A stretch of 20,105 bases of DNA from DUVT01 sp041675865. GTDB taxonomy: Bacteria > Bacillota_I > Bacilli_A > ML615J-28 > CAG-698. Shown here in pieces: positions 7,897-16,883 of the stretch (position 1 is the stretch's first letter; each line of letters opens with the position of its first letter). The notes under the pieces were generated by a model. The model searched no databases, was not told where the DNA came from, and was given only the letters and a program-made list of their open reading frames with translations. Where the stretch lies: contig JBAYTA010000029.1 in assembly GCA_041675865.1 (NCBI GenBank), positions 1 through 20,105 of the forward strand, in the 5' to 3' direction. Position numbers and translations under genes: made by a program.

Positions 7897-10800
7897 TTAT
7901 TTAGAAACAGTTACTATGTTTTCTATAATGTTCATATTCCCTGTTTCATCGACTGCCATGTAAATGATTTTATAAACTCCACTATTTAAAAATGTATAAG
8001 TTAAATTATCTTTTGAAATTGATTCTATCGTTTGATTTGGTTTTGAAATAAAATAAAACACTTCAACATTACCATCAAAATTATCGTTAGCAATCGCTGA
8101 TGCAATGGTAATTTTTTCACCTAGTTTAGCAGTTTCTTTATTAGTCTTTAAAATAGTTATTTCTGGTTTAATATTGTCATCAACGAAAATAGTATATACA
8201 AATCTCGTATCGCTCATTCCGCTTCCATCATTTAAAGAATAAGTAACTAAATGTGTACCATAATTTGTCAATTCTAAGGAATAACTTTGATCAAATGGAA
8301 CATTTTTTAATTCTAAACCATTAATATCTTTCACATAATTATTTTTAGCATCTTGAACGCTTACTGTGCCTTTGACTGTTGGCGAAACAACATCAAATGA
8401 ATAAGCTTTAAATATAGTCGCGACATCATTCAAATGATATACGGACTTATATTGACCCTCAGTAAAAATTGTTGGCCTCACAAAATCTTCAGAATCGTTT
8501 GTCATCGCTTGCCCATTAATGTTGTAAATAATCATGCTGCTTTCACTATCAACTTCTTTTAAATTTGTTTCTAAATAAACCTTCTTTGAACTAAACCCAT
8601 TGAAAGGATTTCCATTCAAATATTTCTTAACTAAGAAAGGTAATCCCCCATTAACTGAAAAACTCTTATCGCTATTAGAAAAATGCAATTCAACAGCCAT
8701 TTCCATATTTAAAGAAATTCCAGTGTTAAAAGGACTAAGTTCATCATTTACAAATATCGAGTAAGTATTTAAGGCTGGATCCTTTATAAAAGTAAATCTT
8801 ATTGATTCATTTTCATCTATCATATCGGTAAGTGTAAATTCCATTTTATTTATCTTGTTTTTGCCTCTTTTAAGAGTAAAGTTCAAAATAAAATTTTCAC
8901 TACTTAAAGGATTTGCAAAAACAAAATTAGCTTCCTTTAAATTAGGTAAGGTCGTAAGCAATATTGATTGATTAGTCGCTTCTTTTACTAAAGTATTAGT
9001 ATCAAAATAATTTTCTAATTTTAAACTTCTATCTTCATATGCCTCTATAATTGGTATTTCAAACTCAATTTCTCTTGTTCCTGTTGCTGATACAGCCTTA
9101 TATTTGATTGTAATAAATCCGTTTTGCGAAGCTATAAATGTGTATTTTGAATCAGTTAATTTATAGTTGTTATTTAAACCATCAGTTACGTAAATATCAG
9201 ACAAGATCTCTTCTTGTTTGATATAGTCATAAGCCAATACTTCCGGCAAATCATATTCATATCCTGCAATAACATATTTAGGTAAGATTGGATTATCAAA
9301 GAAGACAGGATTGTTATTTTCAACAATTCTCAAAGAATATTTGACTTCTTTCGTTTGGCCAGTAAAATCAGTTAACAAATAAATAATTTCATATGTTCCA
9401 TCTGATTTTGGCAAAAATAAATCTCCCTCAATATTAACAATTTCATTGTCTTGTTTTGCCAATATTTCAATTGTGCCAAAACCAATGCCTTCGCTTAAAA
9501 TTTCGTAAGGGGCTACTTTTACTTTTTCACCAACTTTTGATTGTGTTTCGATGCCATCTAAATCTATTGCTAAATCTGGTTCAACCCTTGAACTAACTAC
9601 TTCAATTTCAACAATTTTCATTGTTTCATTCCCAAATTTATCCTTACTACTATATTCGATATAATATATTCCTTCATTTTTTGTTTTAAACCGACCTTCT
9701 ACTATGTTTAATTCATACCTTTGTGGTGAATAATAGTTTCTCCAAACACGTGTTATTACTTTTGCCTCTTTAGTATAACTATCGTTTGCAGTAGCGTGAA
9801 AAACAGGGTATGTTTGACCAGGCTTACCTTTTGGCAATGTTTGTTCGTTATACCTTCCATAATCAACGCTTATTCTTGGACCTTCTGTATCTTTAATTTC
9901 TTCTGATAAATCATAATTACCAACTTTTGTAATCATAAAATTAAAACTTTCATAATGATACACGTCAGCAGAGACCCTTAAATACACTTCTCCAGTAGTA
10001 AATCCGTCCCAAGTTTCTGAATATAAAGTTGAATCACTTAAATCAGTTATATATTGGCTTGTAATACCATCCGATCCATAAATTCGTTTAGTTTCTAAGT
10101 CAATATAAAAACTCAACATTTGATCTCCGATGGCATCCTTTCCATCCTCCATGCCATAAACAGAGTATTTAACAGGATAACCCCATTTATTATTAATATG
10201 AGTTATTCCTGATGTCCATTCTATTCCAACGGTATAATCGGTTGATATCCCAGCTTGAACATATAAATTATTTTGCCACCAAAGAGTAGCACCTCCATCA
10301 TCATCTGGAGAAGTCCCAACTAGTCTAACAAAGTTAGTACTATCATAAATATCTACTAGTTCTATATAAAGTTTAGTAACCTCTTTGTTTCCTGCTCCCA
10401 TCTTCGGTAAAACGAACATTTCAATAAATGGTTCTTCTTTTGAGAAGCTATTCAAGTCAATAATTTTATTATATTTAAAAACATCTCCAGGCTTTAATGA
10501 AACATTTATTCCACTATGGTTTGTTTGATGAATGGATTCATCTTCACCATAAAAAGCATCTGAACCATCAACATTCGTTTCAAAAGTATAATCATTTACA
10601 AAGAAGTAAGTTTTTTCTTTATATACTTTCCCATTAACCGTTACCCTATACTCAACGTCATATTTCCCTATCTCAGAAACGATTAACTCGTTTTGCACTA
10701 AAACATCGCCATTAGGATAATAGATCACTTTTAATGCCTCATATGATTTACCATCTATTTTAAATGTAGCATTAGGTATTGAAACTTCTTCCCCTACATA

Positions 10801-10929
10801 ATAAAACTCATCTAGCTCTATTTCATCATATTGAAATTCCACGCCATATACTAAGGTTGAATTTATTCTTCCTATTACCATAATGGCAAGCAATAGTACT
10901 ACAATTGTTAATTTTAAAATTCTTTTCAT
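7897..10929 (-). CDS. large secreted protein with Ig-like and LamG-like beta-sandwich domains
   Basis: Secreted protein of 1010 residues, probably binding or scaffolding on the cell surface. A Sec signal (about 1-29, cut near VYG/VEF, no lipobox) is followed by a likely Ig-like domain (34-112). A large aromatic-rich beta-sandwich (115-338) with ATLWWQNNLYV and a TxEVYLRVSADVY-like strand recalls laminin G/concanavalin-like lectin folds. Three Ig-like segments follow (about 347-446, 452-536, 540-629), then a second smaller sandwich (634-805) and two more Ig-like domains (815-917, 918-1008). The last has the YxAxDxxGN ending typical of HYR/PKD-like repeats (YMAVDETGN, 990-998). There is no LPXTG motif, no C-terminal membrane helix and no recognisable catalytic signature. 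The ATG lies behind AGGAGAT, and the stop codon of the upstream permease sits inside that ribosome binding site, which suggests coupling. Domain borders are by eye; the function is not known. Confidence 0.7.
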   Translation of the reverse strand: MKRILKLTIVVLLLAIMVIGRINSTLVYGVEFQYDEIELDEFYYVGEEVSIPNATFKIDGKSYEALKVIYYPNGDVLVQNELIVSEIGKYDVEYRVTVNGKVYKEKTYFFVNDYTFETNVDGSDAFYGEDESIHQTNHSGINVSLKPGDVFKYNKIIDLNSFSKEEPFIEMFVLPKMGAGNKEVTKLYIELVDIYDSTNFVRLVGTSPDDDGGATLWWQNNLYVQAGISTDYTVGIEWTSGITHINNKWGYPVKYSVYGMEDGKDAIGDQMLSFYIDLETKRIYGSDGITSQYITDLSDSTLYSETWDGFTTGEVYLRVSADVYHYESFNFMITKVGNYDLSEEIKDTEGPRISVDYGRYNEQTLPKGKPGQTYPVFHATANDSYTKEAKVITRVWRNYYSPQRYELNIVEGRFKTKNEGIYYIEYSSKDKFGNETMKIVEIEVVSSRVEPDLAIDLDGIETQSKVGEKVKVAPYEILSEGIGFGTIEILAKQDNEIVNIEGDLFLPKSDGTYEIIYLLTDFTGQTKEVKYSLRIVENNNPVFFDNPILPKYVIAGYEYDLPEVLAYDYIKQEEILSDIYVTDGLNNNYKLTDSKYTFIASQNGFITIKYKAVSATGTREIEFEIPIIEAYEDRSLKLENYFDTNTLVKEATNQSILLTTLPNLKEANFVFANPLSSENFILNFTLKRGKNKINKMEFTLTDMIDENESIRFTFIKDPALNTYSIFVNDELSPFNTGISLNMEMAVELHFSNSDKSFSVNGGLPFLVKKYLNGNPFNGFSSKKVYLETNLKEVDSESSMIIYNINGQAMTNDSEDFVRPTIFTEGQYKSVYHLNDVATIFKAYSFDVVSPTVKGTVSVQDAKNNYVKDINGLELKNVPFDQSYSLELTNYGTHLVTYSLNDGSGMSDTRFVYTIFVDDNIKPEITILKTNKETAKLGEKITIASAIANDNFDGNVEVFYFISKPNQTIESISKDNLTYTFLNSGVYKIIYMAVDETGNMNIIENIVTVSK

Positions 10930-10939
10930 ATTTTATCTC

Positions 10940-11821
10940 CTATTCTTTAATTCCACCAAAGGAAACCCCTCTGATTAAATATTTTTGGAAAATGATATAT
11001 AAAACAAAAATTGGTAAAAAAATCATTAAAGCTCCTGCTAATTTCATGGGAGTAGAAGCAATTTCATTTATTGCTGAACTACTATAAGAAAACAATCCCA
11101 CCGATAATGTCGGCTTAGAAGGTAAATATACCAATGGTGTTTGATAATCGTTCCAAAAACCAATAAATTTAATTAATAATATTGTTGCAAAAACATTTTT
11201 AACTACCGGCAACATAATTTTAAATAATATTTGAAAATTATTTGCCCCATCAATACTAGCTGCCTCTTCATATTCTCTTGGTATTTCTTTAAAACTAGCA
11301 TAAAAAACTAAATAATATACACCAAGAAAGTTTGCTTTTAAAATAAACACACCAAGAAAACTATCATATAGTCCTAAACTATTAACAATCATTTTTTCTG
11401 AAGCCATACTTCCCACTATTGGTAAAATCATTGTTACTACAACTATCCAATAAACAACTTTAGATAATTTATAATCGAATCTTGCTGTCACATATGCAAC
11501 CAAACAAGTTACAAGCGTGGAAACAAACGCACTGCCAACCGAGTAGATCATCGAATTTAAAAACATTCTTTCTATATAAACATACTGACTACTTCCGGTA
11601 TGACTAATGGTTATAAAGAAATAATTATATGCTGTTTTATAATTACTAAACATCCAAGGACTTGGTAAGCTTAAAGGATTTTCCATATAATCAATAAATG
11701 ATTTAAAAGATGTTACAAATCCCCATAATAAAGGTAATATTAATGAAGTCGCATAAATAAAAAGTATTAGCGTAACAACTTTCATCCCCAACGTATAATC
11801 GCGTTTTCTCATTTTATCCAT
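10940..11821 (-). CDS. carbohydrate ABC transporter permease, MalG/CUT1 type
   Basis: Second membrane subunit of a CUT1 sugar importer, 293 residues in the cytoplasmic membrane. About six hydrophobic helices are visible (for example 13-36, 92-112, 120-138, 155-176, 205-222, 260-279). The conserved EAA loop that contacts the ATPase is at 185-204 (EEAASIDGANNFQILFKIML). The N-terminal L-P-x-x-W-x-x-x-T-S-F-K motif is typical of MalG-like partners. The start ATG lies 3 bases after the stop of the first permease, and its ribosome binding site (AGGTGG) lies within that gene's last codons; Met4 is a weaker alternative. It works with the neighbouring permease and binding lipoprotein. No ATPase gene is present in the window, so a shared MsmX/UgpC-like ATPase elsewhere is implied. 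Confidence 0.92.
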   Translation of the reverse strand: MDKMRKRDYTLGMKVVTLILFIYATSLILPLLWGFVTSFKSFIDYMENPLSLPSPWMFSNYKTAYNYFFITISHTGSSQYVYIERMFLNSMIYSVGSAFVSTLVTCLVAYVTARFDYKLSKVVYWIVVVTMILPIVGSMASEKMIVNSLGLYDSFLGVFILKANFLGVYYLVFYASFKEIPREYEEAASIDGANNFQILFKIMLPVVKNVFATILLIKFIGFWNDYQTPLVYLPSKPTLSVGLFSYSSSAINEIASTPMKLAGALMIFLPIFVLYIIFQKYLIRGVSFGGIKE

Positions 11822-11824
11822 TTT

Positions 11825-12748
11825 TTAATCCACCTTTGGTCCATATTTTAATAACAACTTTCGAACTATAACAACCGTTGGAATCGAAATTAGTGTTAAA
11901 ATTATTCCCACTGTTGCTAAATAAGGATAATCCGCAGCCGACGCTTTAAGAACGCCGCGGTACAAATAATAGCCGAAAGTATATAATCTAGATTGCGTAT
12001 GTTCACCATAAAAAGCAAAAAGATTTAATTGATTAATAAATATCCCTGCAACACTAACAACAGTTAACTGCACAAACGTAGGCCAAATCATTGGCATAAC
12101 AACATGAAAAAATTCATGAAATTGATTTGCTCCATCAATTTTTGCCGCTTCAATTAAAGATGGATTTATATTTTCCATTGCCCCAACATAAAGTAAAATT
12201 GAAATCCCAAAACCAATCCAAATATTATAAAATATAATAGTCCCGAACGTTGTTTTATGATTAGCCAAAAATCCTAGCATCTCAAAGTCAAAAACATGGC
12301 TCATAATATTAGGAATTCCGCTCTCAACAAATTGTAAGAAAATCGTTACCATAACAATACTAGAAATTATTGACGGCATAAATAAAATAACTTTAAAAAA
12401 CTTATGCCCTCTAAATTTTTTATAAATATAAAATGAAAACAATAACGATAATATTTTCCCAATTATCCCCGCTACAAAGGCTACAATTGAGTTATAAAAT
12501 GCCGCTTTAAATAGAGACATCGATTGAAACTCAAACAAAAATAATTCGAAATTTTTAAAGTTGTTCCAATAATAAGACCCTTTATTTACATCATAAGAAA
12601 AAAACGATAACATCACAGAGTTTACGTTTACTCCAACATAAAAGATTAAGAATTGTAACAGTGGTAAAGCTATAATCACTGTATAAAAAATCATATCTTT
12701 TTGTTTTTTATTTAATTTAAATCGTTTTTTACTCTTAGATGTTTGCAC
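11825..12748 (-). CDS. carbohydrate ABC transporter permease, MalF/CUT1 type
   Basis: First membrane subunit of the same importer, 307 residues. A basic N-terminus (KSKKRFKLNKKQK) precedes about six transmembrane segments (near 19-42, 84-108, 118-140, 168-190, 222-240, 277-295). The EAA loop is at 200-220 (EAAKIDGANQFHEFFHVVMPM). The start codon is GTG at 12746-12748, chosen because a perfect GGAGG lies 8 bases upstream and no ATG with a comparable site is near. It follows the binding-protein gene by 15 bases and precedes the partner permease by 3. The substrate is inferred from context to be a rhamnose-containing oligosaccharide; the sequence alone does not show this. Confidence 0.92.
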   Translation of the reverse strand: MQTSKSKKRFKLNKKQKDMIFYTVIIALPLLQFLIFYVGVNVNSVMLSFFSYDVNKGSYYWNNFKNFELFLFEFQSMSLFKAAFYNSIVAFVAGIIGKILSLLFSFYIYKKFRGHKFFKVILFMPSIISSIVMVTIFLQFVESGIPNIMSHVFDFEMLGFLANHKTTFGTIIFYNIWIGFGISILLYVGAMENINPSLIEAAKIDGANQFHEFFHVVMPMIWPTFVQLTVVSVAGIFINQLNLFAFYGEHTQSRLYTFGYYLYRGVLKASAADYPYLATVGIILTLISIPTVVIVRKLLLKYGPKVD

Positions 12749-12756
12749 TAGATTTT

Positions 12757-12761
12757 CCTCC
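12757..12761 (-). promoter_or_regulatory. ribosome binding site deciding a GTG start
   Basis: GGAGG on the minus strand, 8 bases upstream of the GTG at 12746-12748. It fixes the start of the MalF-type permease at a non-ATG codon and sits just after the TAA stop of the binding protein. Confidence 0.8.
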
Positions 12762-12763
12762 GT

Positions 12764-14470
12764 TTATTTAAGATAATCCCACAATGATTTTGTCCAATAA
12801 TTATCGTATCCTAAAAAATAATCTTTGGCGGTTATCTTTTCATCAAACATCGCATTTGATGGATAATTATATCGTTTGCTCCTCCCTCCTGACATTATTT
12901 CAGTATTAAATATTTGATCAACTCCAACGAATGTAGACACGTTTTTTAAATACATTGGATTCTTTGTTAAAGGACTCACAAATTCTGCATTTTGATGTAT
13001 ATTGTATAGGGCTCTTCCATAATATGTTAATTCGTTTAATTCTTCTTCATTTAGTTTATAATCATATGGTTTAAAGGTATTTGTTATTTTAGTAAATTCT
13101 TTTAATGATTCGTCGGTATGAACAAATTGTAAGAACGCTTTTGCCAGGGGTTGTTTCCATTCAGGAACGTTTGCATTAATAAAACCTACCGAAAAATTAG
13201 TTTCTAAAAATGTTTGTTTCCCTAAATGATTTTCATCAACTTTTGGAAGTGGCAATATTCCAAACTTGCGATTTTGAGCACTTCCATCGCTACCATAGTT
13301 CTTTTCTATTGCTTGGAATGTAGGCCCTGCTTCATGCATCCACCAAATACCATCCATTATCATCCCTACCCTTTTTCGATTTTGCGAGAATTTACTTTGA
13401 AGAAAGTAATCTTGGGCAGCTTTATGCGATTGAGATGGACTAAAAGTTAGCGATTCTTTATAAAAGTTTTTATTATTAATTAATTGTTCTAAAAAAGATA
13501 ACGCATAATATCTTCCTGCTTGTTTACTATAAATTAAATGGCCGTTATCGCTATTTATTTCTTGACTATATAATATTGGATTTCCATCATCATCAAAGTC
13601 TTTAATTAAATTAGTAGCTAATCCATCAAAATTATAGCTTAAAGACATTTGTTCAAATCCTTCATAGTCAGCCCATAAATTTCTGACAATATGACTGACA
13701 TATGATTGCACTTTTCCTCCCCAAGTAATTGGCTCCAAATTTTTCTTATACATATAATCTAGCAAAATAAAGAAGTCTTCATAAGTTGCTGGTAAACCAT
13801 TATCTTCTTCAGTTTCTATTAATCCATCAGGGCCAGGAGATTTTGGATCTGTAGAACTTCTAACGAATCCATAGCTGTTTCCATAACCTTCAGCCGCAAA
13901 ATAAAGATTTTCTTCCTCAAATAAATCAACATCATAAATTATTCCATAAAATGCTTGATAAAAAGGAATTGCAAAATATTTATCTTCATTTGTTTTATAA
14001 AAATCTATATGAGGATCAAGCATTTTGTCTTCTATTGATTTTTCTTCTCCAGCGCCAAACTCTTTTTTAACAAAATCATAGTTTAAGTTTTCAGTTACAA
14101 CATCAGAAATATCTAACATTAAATCGTTATTAACAAAATCATAATAATATAACGCTTCAGTAAAAAATATTTCTTGGACTAAATCTTTAACTGTTGTTGA
14201 TAAATTTTGCCCCACAAACTGCCTAGAGGATGTAATCATTACTTGGACGCCAACTTTACCTTCTTCAAAGGAAACATCTTTATATTTTTCCTCAAAGCGT
14301 TCTTTTGCTGCATACAGCCATTCTTCGCCGTATCCTCCTTCAAACGTTCCAATATAAAGTTGGGTTTTACCAACATTTTCTTTTTCACCTTCGCGTTCCC
14401 GATCACAAGAAGTTAATGCGAAAATTACTAAAAACAATATTGCTATTATCACAATTTTTTTATTTTTCAT
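12764..14470 (-). CDS. extracellular solute-binding lipoprotein of a CUT1 sugar ABC transporter
   Basis: Substrate-binding component of the importer, 568 residues, anchored outside the membrane. MKNKKIVIIAILFLVIFALTSC is a lipoprotein signal with Cys22. The mature protein has the two-lobed family 1 binding-protein pattern (start KTQLYIGTFEGGYGEEWLYAAKERFEEKY, given here as 35-63). It belongs to the long clade of about 550 residues. That clade's acidic insertion PGPDGLIETEEDNGLPATYE (212-231) is seen here; it resembles a calcium-binding loop common in clostridial oligosaccharide binders. Aromatic residues such as the WW pair in MDGIWWMHEAG could stack on sugar. The start codon lies inside the end of rhaD (11-base overlap), with ribosome binding site GGAGAG formed by the aldolase's last codons, so translation should be coupled to rhaD. 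The ligand is inferred from context to be a rhamnose-containing oligosaccharide. Confidence 0.9.
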   Translation of the reverse strand: MKNKKIVIIAILFLVIFALTSCDREREGEKENVGKTQLYIGTFEGGYGEEWLYAAKERFEEKYKDVSFEEGKVGVQVMITSSRQFVGQNLSTTVKDLVQEIFFTEALYYYDFVNNDLMLDISDVVTENLNYDFVKKEFGAGEEKSIEDKMLDPHIDFYKTNEDKYFAIPFYQAFYGIIYDVDLFEEENLYFAAEGYGNSYGFVRSSTDPKSPGPDGLIETEEDNGLPATYEDFFILLDYMYKKNLEPITWGGKVQSYVSHIVRNLWADYEGFEQMSLSYNFDGLATNLIKDFDDDGNPILYSQEINSDNGHLIYSKQAGRYYALSFLEQLINNKNFYKESLTFSPSQSHKAAQDYFLQSKFSQNRKRVGMIMDGIWWMHEAGPTFQAIEKNYGSDGSAQNRKFGILPLPKVDENHLGKQTFLETNFSVGFINANVPEWKQPLAKAFLQFVHTDESLKEFTKITNTFKPYDYKLNEEELNELTYYGRALYNIHQNAEFVSPLTKNPMYLKNVSTFVGVDQIFNTEIMSGGRSKRYNYPSNAMFDEKITAKDYFLGYDNYWTKSLWDYLK

Positions 14471-15296
14471 TGTTCTCTCCTTTTATAAAATATTTTTCTT
14501 CAACATTTACTTTAAAATAATTTGCTAATTCTTTTAAATTTTCATCACTTATTTCATTTATCGTCTTTGAATCTTTAATCAACATATAGATATTTGCAGA
14601 TTTTTCTATTGTTTCAATCAAGCCATAGGCTTCGTCTATGTCATTTCCGGTTACAAATATGCCGTGATTAGCCCACACGACAGCTCTAGATTTTTTAATT
14701 GCTTCAGCTGTTTTTAATCCGATCTCTTTTGTTCCGCATAGCATCCAGGGAAGCACTTTAACTCCATCTGGAAAAACTACAATTGCTTCAGTACAAGTTT
14801 TCCATAACGTTTTAGTAAATCCGATTTCATTTAAGTCGTGAATAAAAGTCATCGCCAATAAATATGTTGGATGAGAGTGCATGACCACTCTATTATTGGA
14901 GTTTATTTTTTGCCTTTCAATGTGAAGCAATAAATGAGTATACAACTCACTGGTTGGGTTAGTCCCATCTTCTAGACCCCAAATAATTTCATATTTATTA
15001 TTTTCCAAGATTTTAATTATGCCTAAATTTAAACAAGGCTTTTTAAACATGTTTTTAAAATATTTCCCTGACCCCGTCACGACAAAATATTGTCCTTTAA
15101 GCGCCTTTAAATCAACGTCTATTTTTTTAATTCGTCCCGTCGACAATTGACCTAAGTTATAATAATTAACCTCATCATCGGCAAGCCGATATGATAAGTT
15201 CCCGCTGTTTTTTTCGTGCCAGCCATTTTTTGACATATGTGTTGTAATGTGAATTATTTCTTGTATGAAATCTGAGTTTAATAGGTTTTCTTTCAT
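14460..15296 (-). CDS. rhaD: rhamnulose-1-phosphate aldolase
   Basis: Cytoplasmic class II aldolase that cleaves L-rhamnulose 1-phosphate into dihydroxyacetone phosphate and L-lactaldehyde, the last step of the core pathway. The 278-residue protein is close in length to E. coli RhaD. Zinc ligands His140 and His142 in MHSHPTYLLAM and His211 in WANHGIF, and the catalytic Glu117 in NPTSELYTH, fall almost exactly at the E. coli positions (117, 141, 143, 212). The phosphate-site stretches SGNLSYR (31-37) and VTGSGKYF (73-80) are also present. The ATG overlaps the rhaA stop codon in an ATGA arrangement, and the 3' end overlaps the binding-protein gene by 11 bases, so it is part of a translationally coupled block. 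All key residues are intact; identification is firm. Confidence 0.96.
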   Translation of the reverse strand: MKENLLNSDFIQEIIHITTHMSKNGWHEKNSGNLSYRLADDEVNYYNLGQLSTGRIKKIDVDLKALKGQYFVVTGSGKYFKNMFKKPCLNLGIIKILENNKYEIIWGLEDGTNPTSELYTHLLLHIERQKINSNNRVVMHSHPTYLLAMTFIHDLNEIGFTKTLWKTCTEAIVVFPDGVKVLPWMLCGTKEIGLKTAEAIKKSRAVVWANHGIFVTGNDIDEAYGLIETIEKSANIYMLIKDSKTINEISDENLKELANYFKVNVEEKYFIKGENNEK

Positions 15297-16540
15297 CTTT
15301 TTAGTCCTTTTTCATATTCTTCGTTTTCTAATATCCAACTAACTCCAATAGGAACTTTGTTGATTAAACAAAAATAATTATAGATGTCTCCTATTGGATA
15401 TGTTTTTAATTCTTCTGTTAAAACGAGTCTTTTAGTATAGTTTTCATTTAATTCTAAATTTATTAATTTTTCTGTTGGCTCAAGCAAAGCACTTAATAAA
15501 GCTTTTTGGACGTTTCTAACACCTACTACCCAAGCCGCGGTACGGCTAATTGTCGCATCAAAATAATCTAAACCAATATAAATTCTATCTTCAAAATTAT
15601 TTCTAATAATTGCTTTCATAATTTTATTTGTTTCTTCATCGAACAAAACTACATGATCACTATCCCACCTCATAGGCCTCGAGACGTGAAGGGCGATACT
15701 ATCAAAAAACAACATTAAAGATGCTATTTTATCTGAAATGGATTCTGTAGGGTGAAAATGTCCAGAATCTAGACAAACACTTAAATTGTTTTTTAAAGCA
15801 TAGTTTAAATAAAACTCAAAAGAACCAGTTGTGTAAGCCTCTACACCAATGCCAAATAATTTTGATTCTACCGTGTCTAAAATATATTTCGAATTTAGTT
15901 TATGACTATATATTTTATCTAAAGACTCTTTTAACCTCACTCTAGGACCATACAAATCAATCGGGTTATCTTTAAAACCGTCAGGTATCCAAAGATTACA
16001 AACTGATTTTCCGTTTAATTCTTTACCAAAATATTCACTAATTTTACGACTTTGGATACAGTGTTCGATGAAAAAGTTTCTAACTCTTTCATTAGACGAA
16101 CTCAAAGTAAATCCTTTTTTAGATAATTCGTGTTTAAAGGTAGTTGGATTAAAATCTAACATTATCTCTTCTTTTTTAGCCCACTTAACCCAATCTTCAA
16201 AATGTTTTGGTGCTAATTTATCTAAATCGACATCTTCCTTAGTATTAGCATAAATAGCATGTAAATTCACTCTATGTTTACCAGGAATTAAAGATAAAGC
16301 AAACGATAAATCACTCGTTAACTCATTAAAATTGGTTGCTTTATAAGGGTAATTTCCCGTTACTTGAATTCCGCCAAAGATATCCTTTTCTCCTAAAAAC
16401 CCCGTTATGTCGTCGCCTTGCCAACATTGTAAAGAAATGCTGATGCTTTTTAATCTCTCTAAAGCTTTATCAACATCAACACCAACTTCTTCGTACATTT
16501 TTTTAGCAAGTTTAAATTTTTCTATTACTGTTTTTTCCAT
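15293..16540 (-). CDS. rhaA: L-rhamnose isomerase
   Basis: Converts L-rhamnose to L-rhamnulose in the cytoplasm. The protein has 415 residues, the usual RhaA length. Metal and active-site residues match the E. coli enzyme by spacing: Glu234 in VEAYTTGS, Asp258 and His261 in LDSGHFHPTE, His285 in ALHVSRP and Asp325 in GLDYFDATI (E. coli 234, 267, 270, 294, 334). Other signatures are SISISLQCWQGDDITGF (32-48) and WIPDGFKDNP (184-193). The ATG follows GAGGAAAAG, and the stop codon of the upstream decayed reading frame overlaps it (TAATG). That suggests rhaA was once coupled to an intact upstream gene. The 3' end overlaps rhaD by 4 bases. Rhamnose is the natural call; related isomerases can accept other 6-deoxy sugars. 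Confidence 0.96.
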   Translation of the reverse strand: MEKTVIEKFKLAKKMYEEVGVDVDKALERLKSISISLQCWQGDDITGFLGEKDIFGGIQVTGNYPYKATNFNELTSDLSFALSLIPGKHRVNLHAIYANTKEDVDLDKLAPKHFEDWVKWAKKEEIMLDFNPTTFKHELSKKGFTLSSSNERVRNFFIEHCIQSRKISEYFGKELNGKSVCNLWIPDGFKDNPIDLYGPRVRLKESLDKIYSHKLNSKYILDTVESKLFGIGVEAYTTGSFEFYLNYALKNNLSVCLDSGHFHPTESISDKIASLMLFFDSIALHVSRPMRWDSDHVVLFDEETNKIMKAIIRNNFEDRIYIGLDYFDATISRTAAWVVGVRNVQKALLSALLEPTEKLINLELNENYTKRLVLTEELKTYPIGDIYNYFCLINKVPIGVSWILENEEYEKGLKR

Positions 16541-16883
16541 TACTTTTCCTCTATTTCATAATTATTACTTTTGATAATAATTGTTTTGGCCCCTTCTTCT
16601 TTAATCATTTCAAACAATTCAATTCTCAGCCAATTTAATAACTAGTCTTAAGGCTTCTAAGATATCATCACGATAAATAATATCTTTTAAATCATTTACA
16701 CTATCTAAATAATTTTGATAATATTAAATTAATAGCCTCGCATCTTTTCTTAATAAATTAGGCATTAGTGTATGTCTACACATAAAGTGCGACTGCGATA
16801 ATTGGAATCATGATTTTTCATTTTTTCACCACGGAACTCTTTTATTTTCCAAACCCTATTAATTTCAATAACATTTAATCACA
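16540..16883 (-). pseudogene. decayed gene remnant between the phosphodiesterase gene and rhaA
   Basis: This 344-base stretch has no intact gene. On the minus strand, protein-like pieces lie in different frames and are cut by stops. The first is an upstream piece ending KNHDSNYRSRTLCVDIH-stop. Next are LMPNLLRKDARLLI-stop and YYQNYLDSVNDLKDIIYR, continuing to DDILEALRLVIKLAEN-stop. Last is ELFEMIKEEGAKTIIIKSN, continuing to NYEIEEK, whose TAA overlaps the rhaA ATG. The change of frame near 16620 reads smoothly across, as expected after an indel. The pattern suggests a former gene of about 110 residues with at least two frameshifts and one or more nonsense changes. I do not recognise the family. 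The position resembles that of rhaM in Bacillus, but no RhaM motifs were found. Confidence 0.5.

Noticed and set aside
14207..14520. Two overlapping + strand open frames at the rhaD/binding-protein junction
   Set aside because: Both are antisense to firmly identified genes, lack ribosome binding sites and show no domain-like features.
16540..16883. Possible rhaM (L-rhamnose mutarotase) pseudogene, suggested by position and size
   Set aside because: No IWPE, NYSI, RWW or terminal FYL-type motifs were found in any minus-strand frame, so I left the remnant unassigned.
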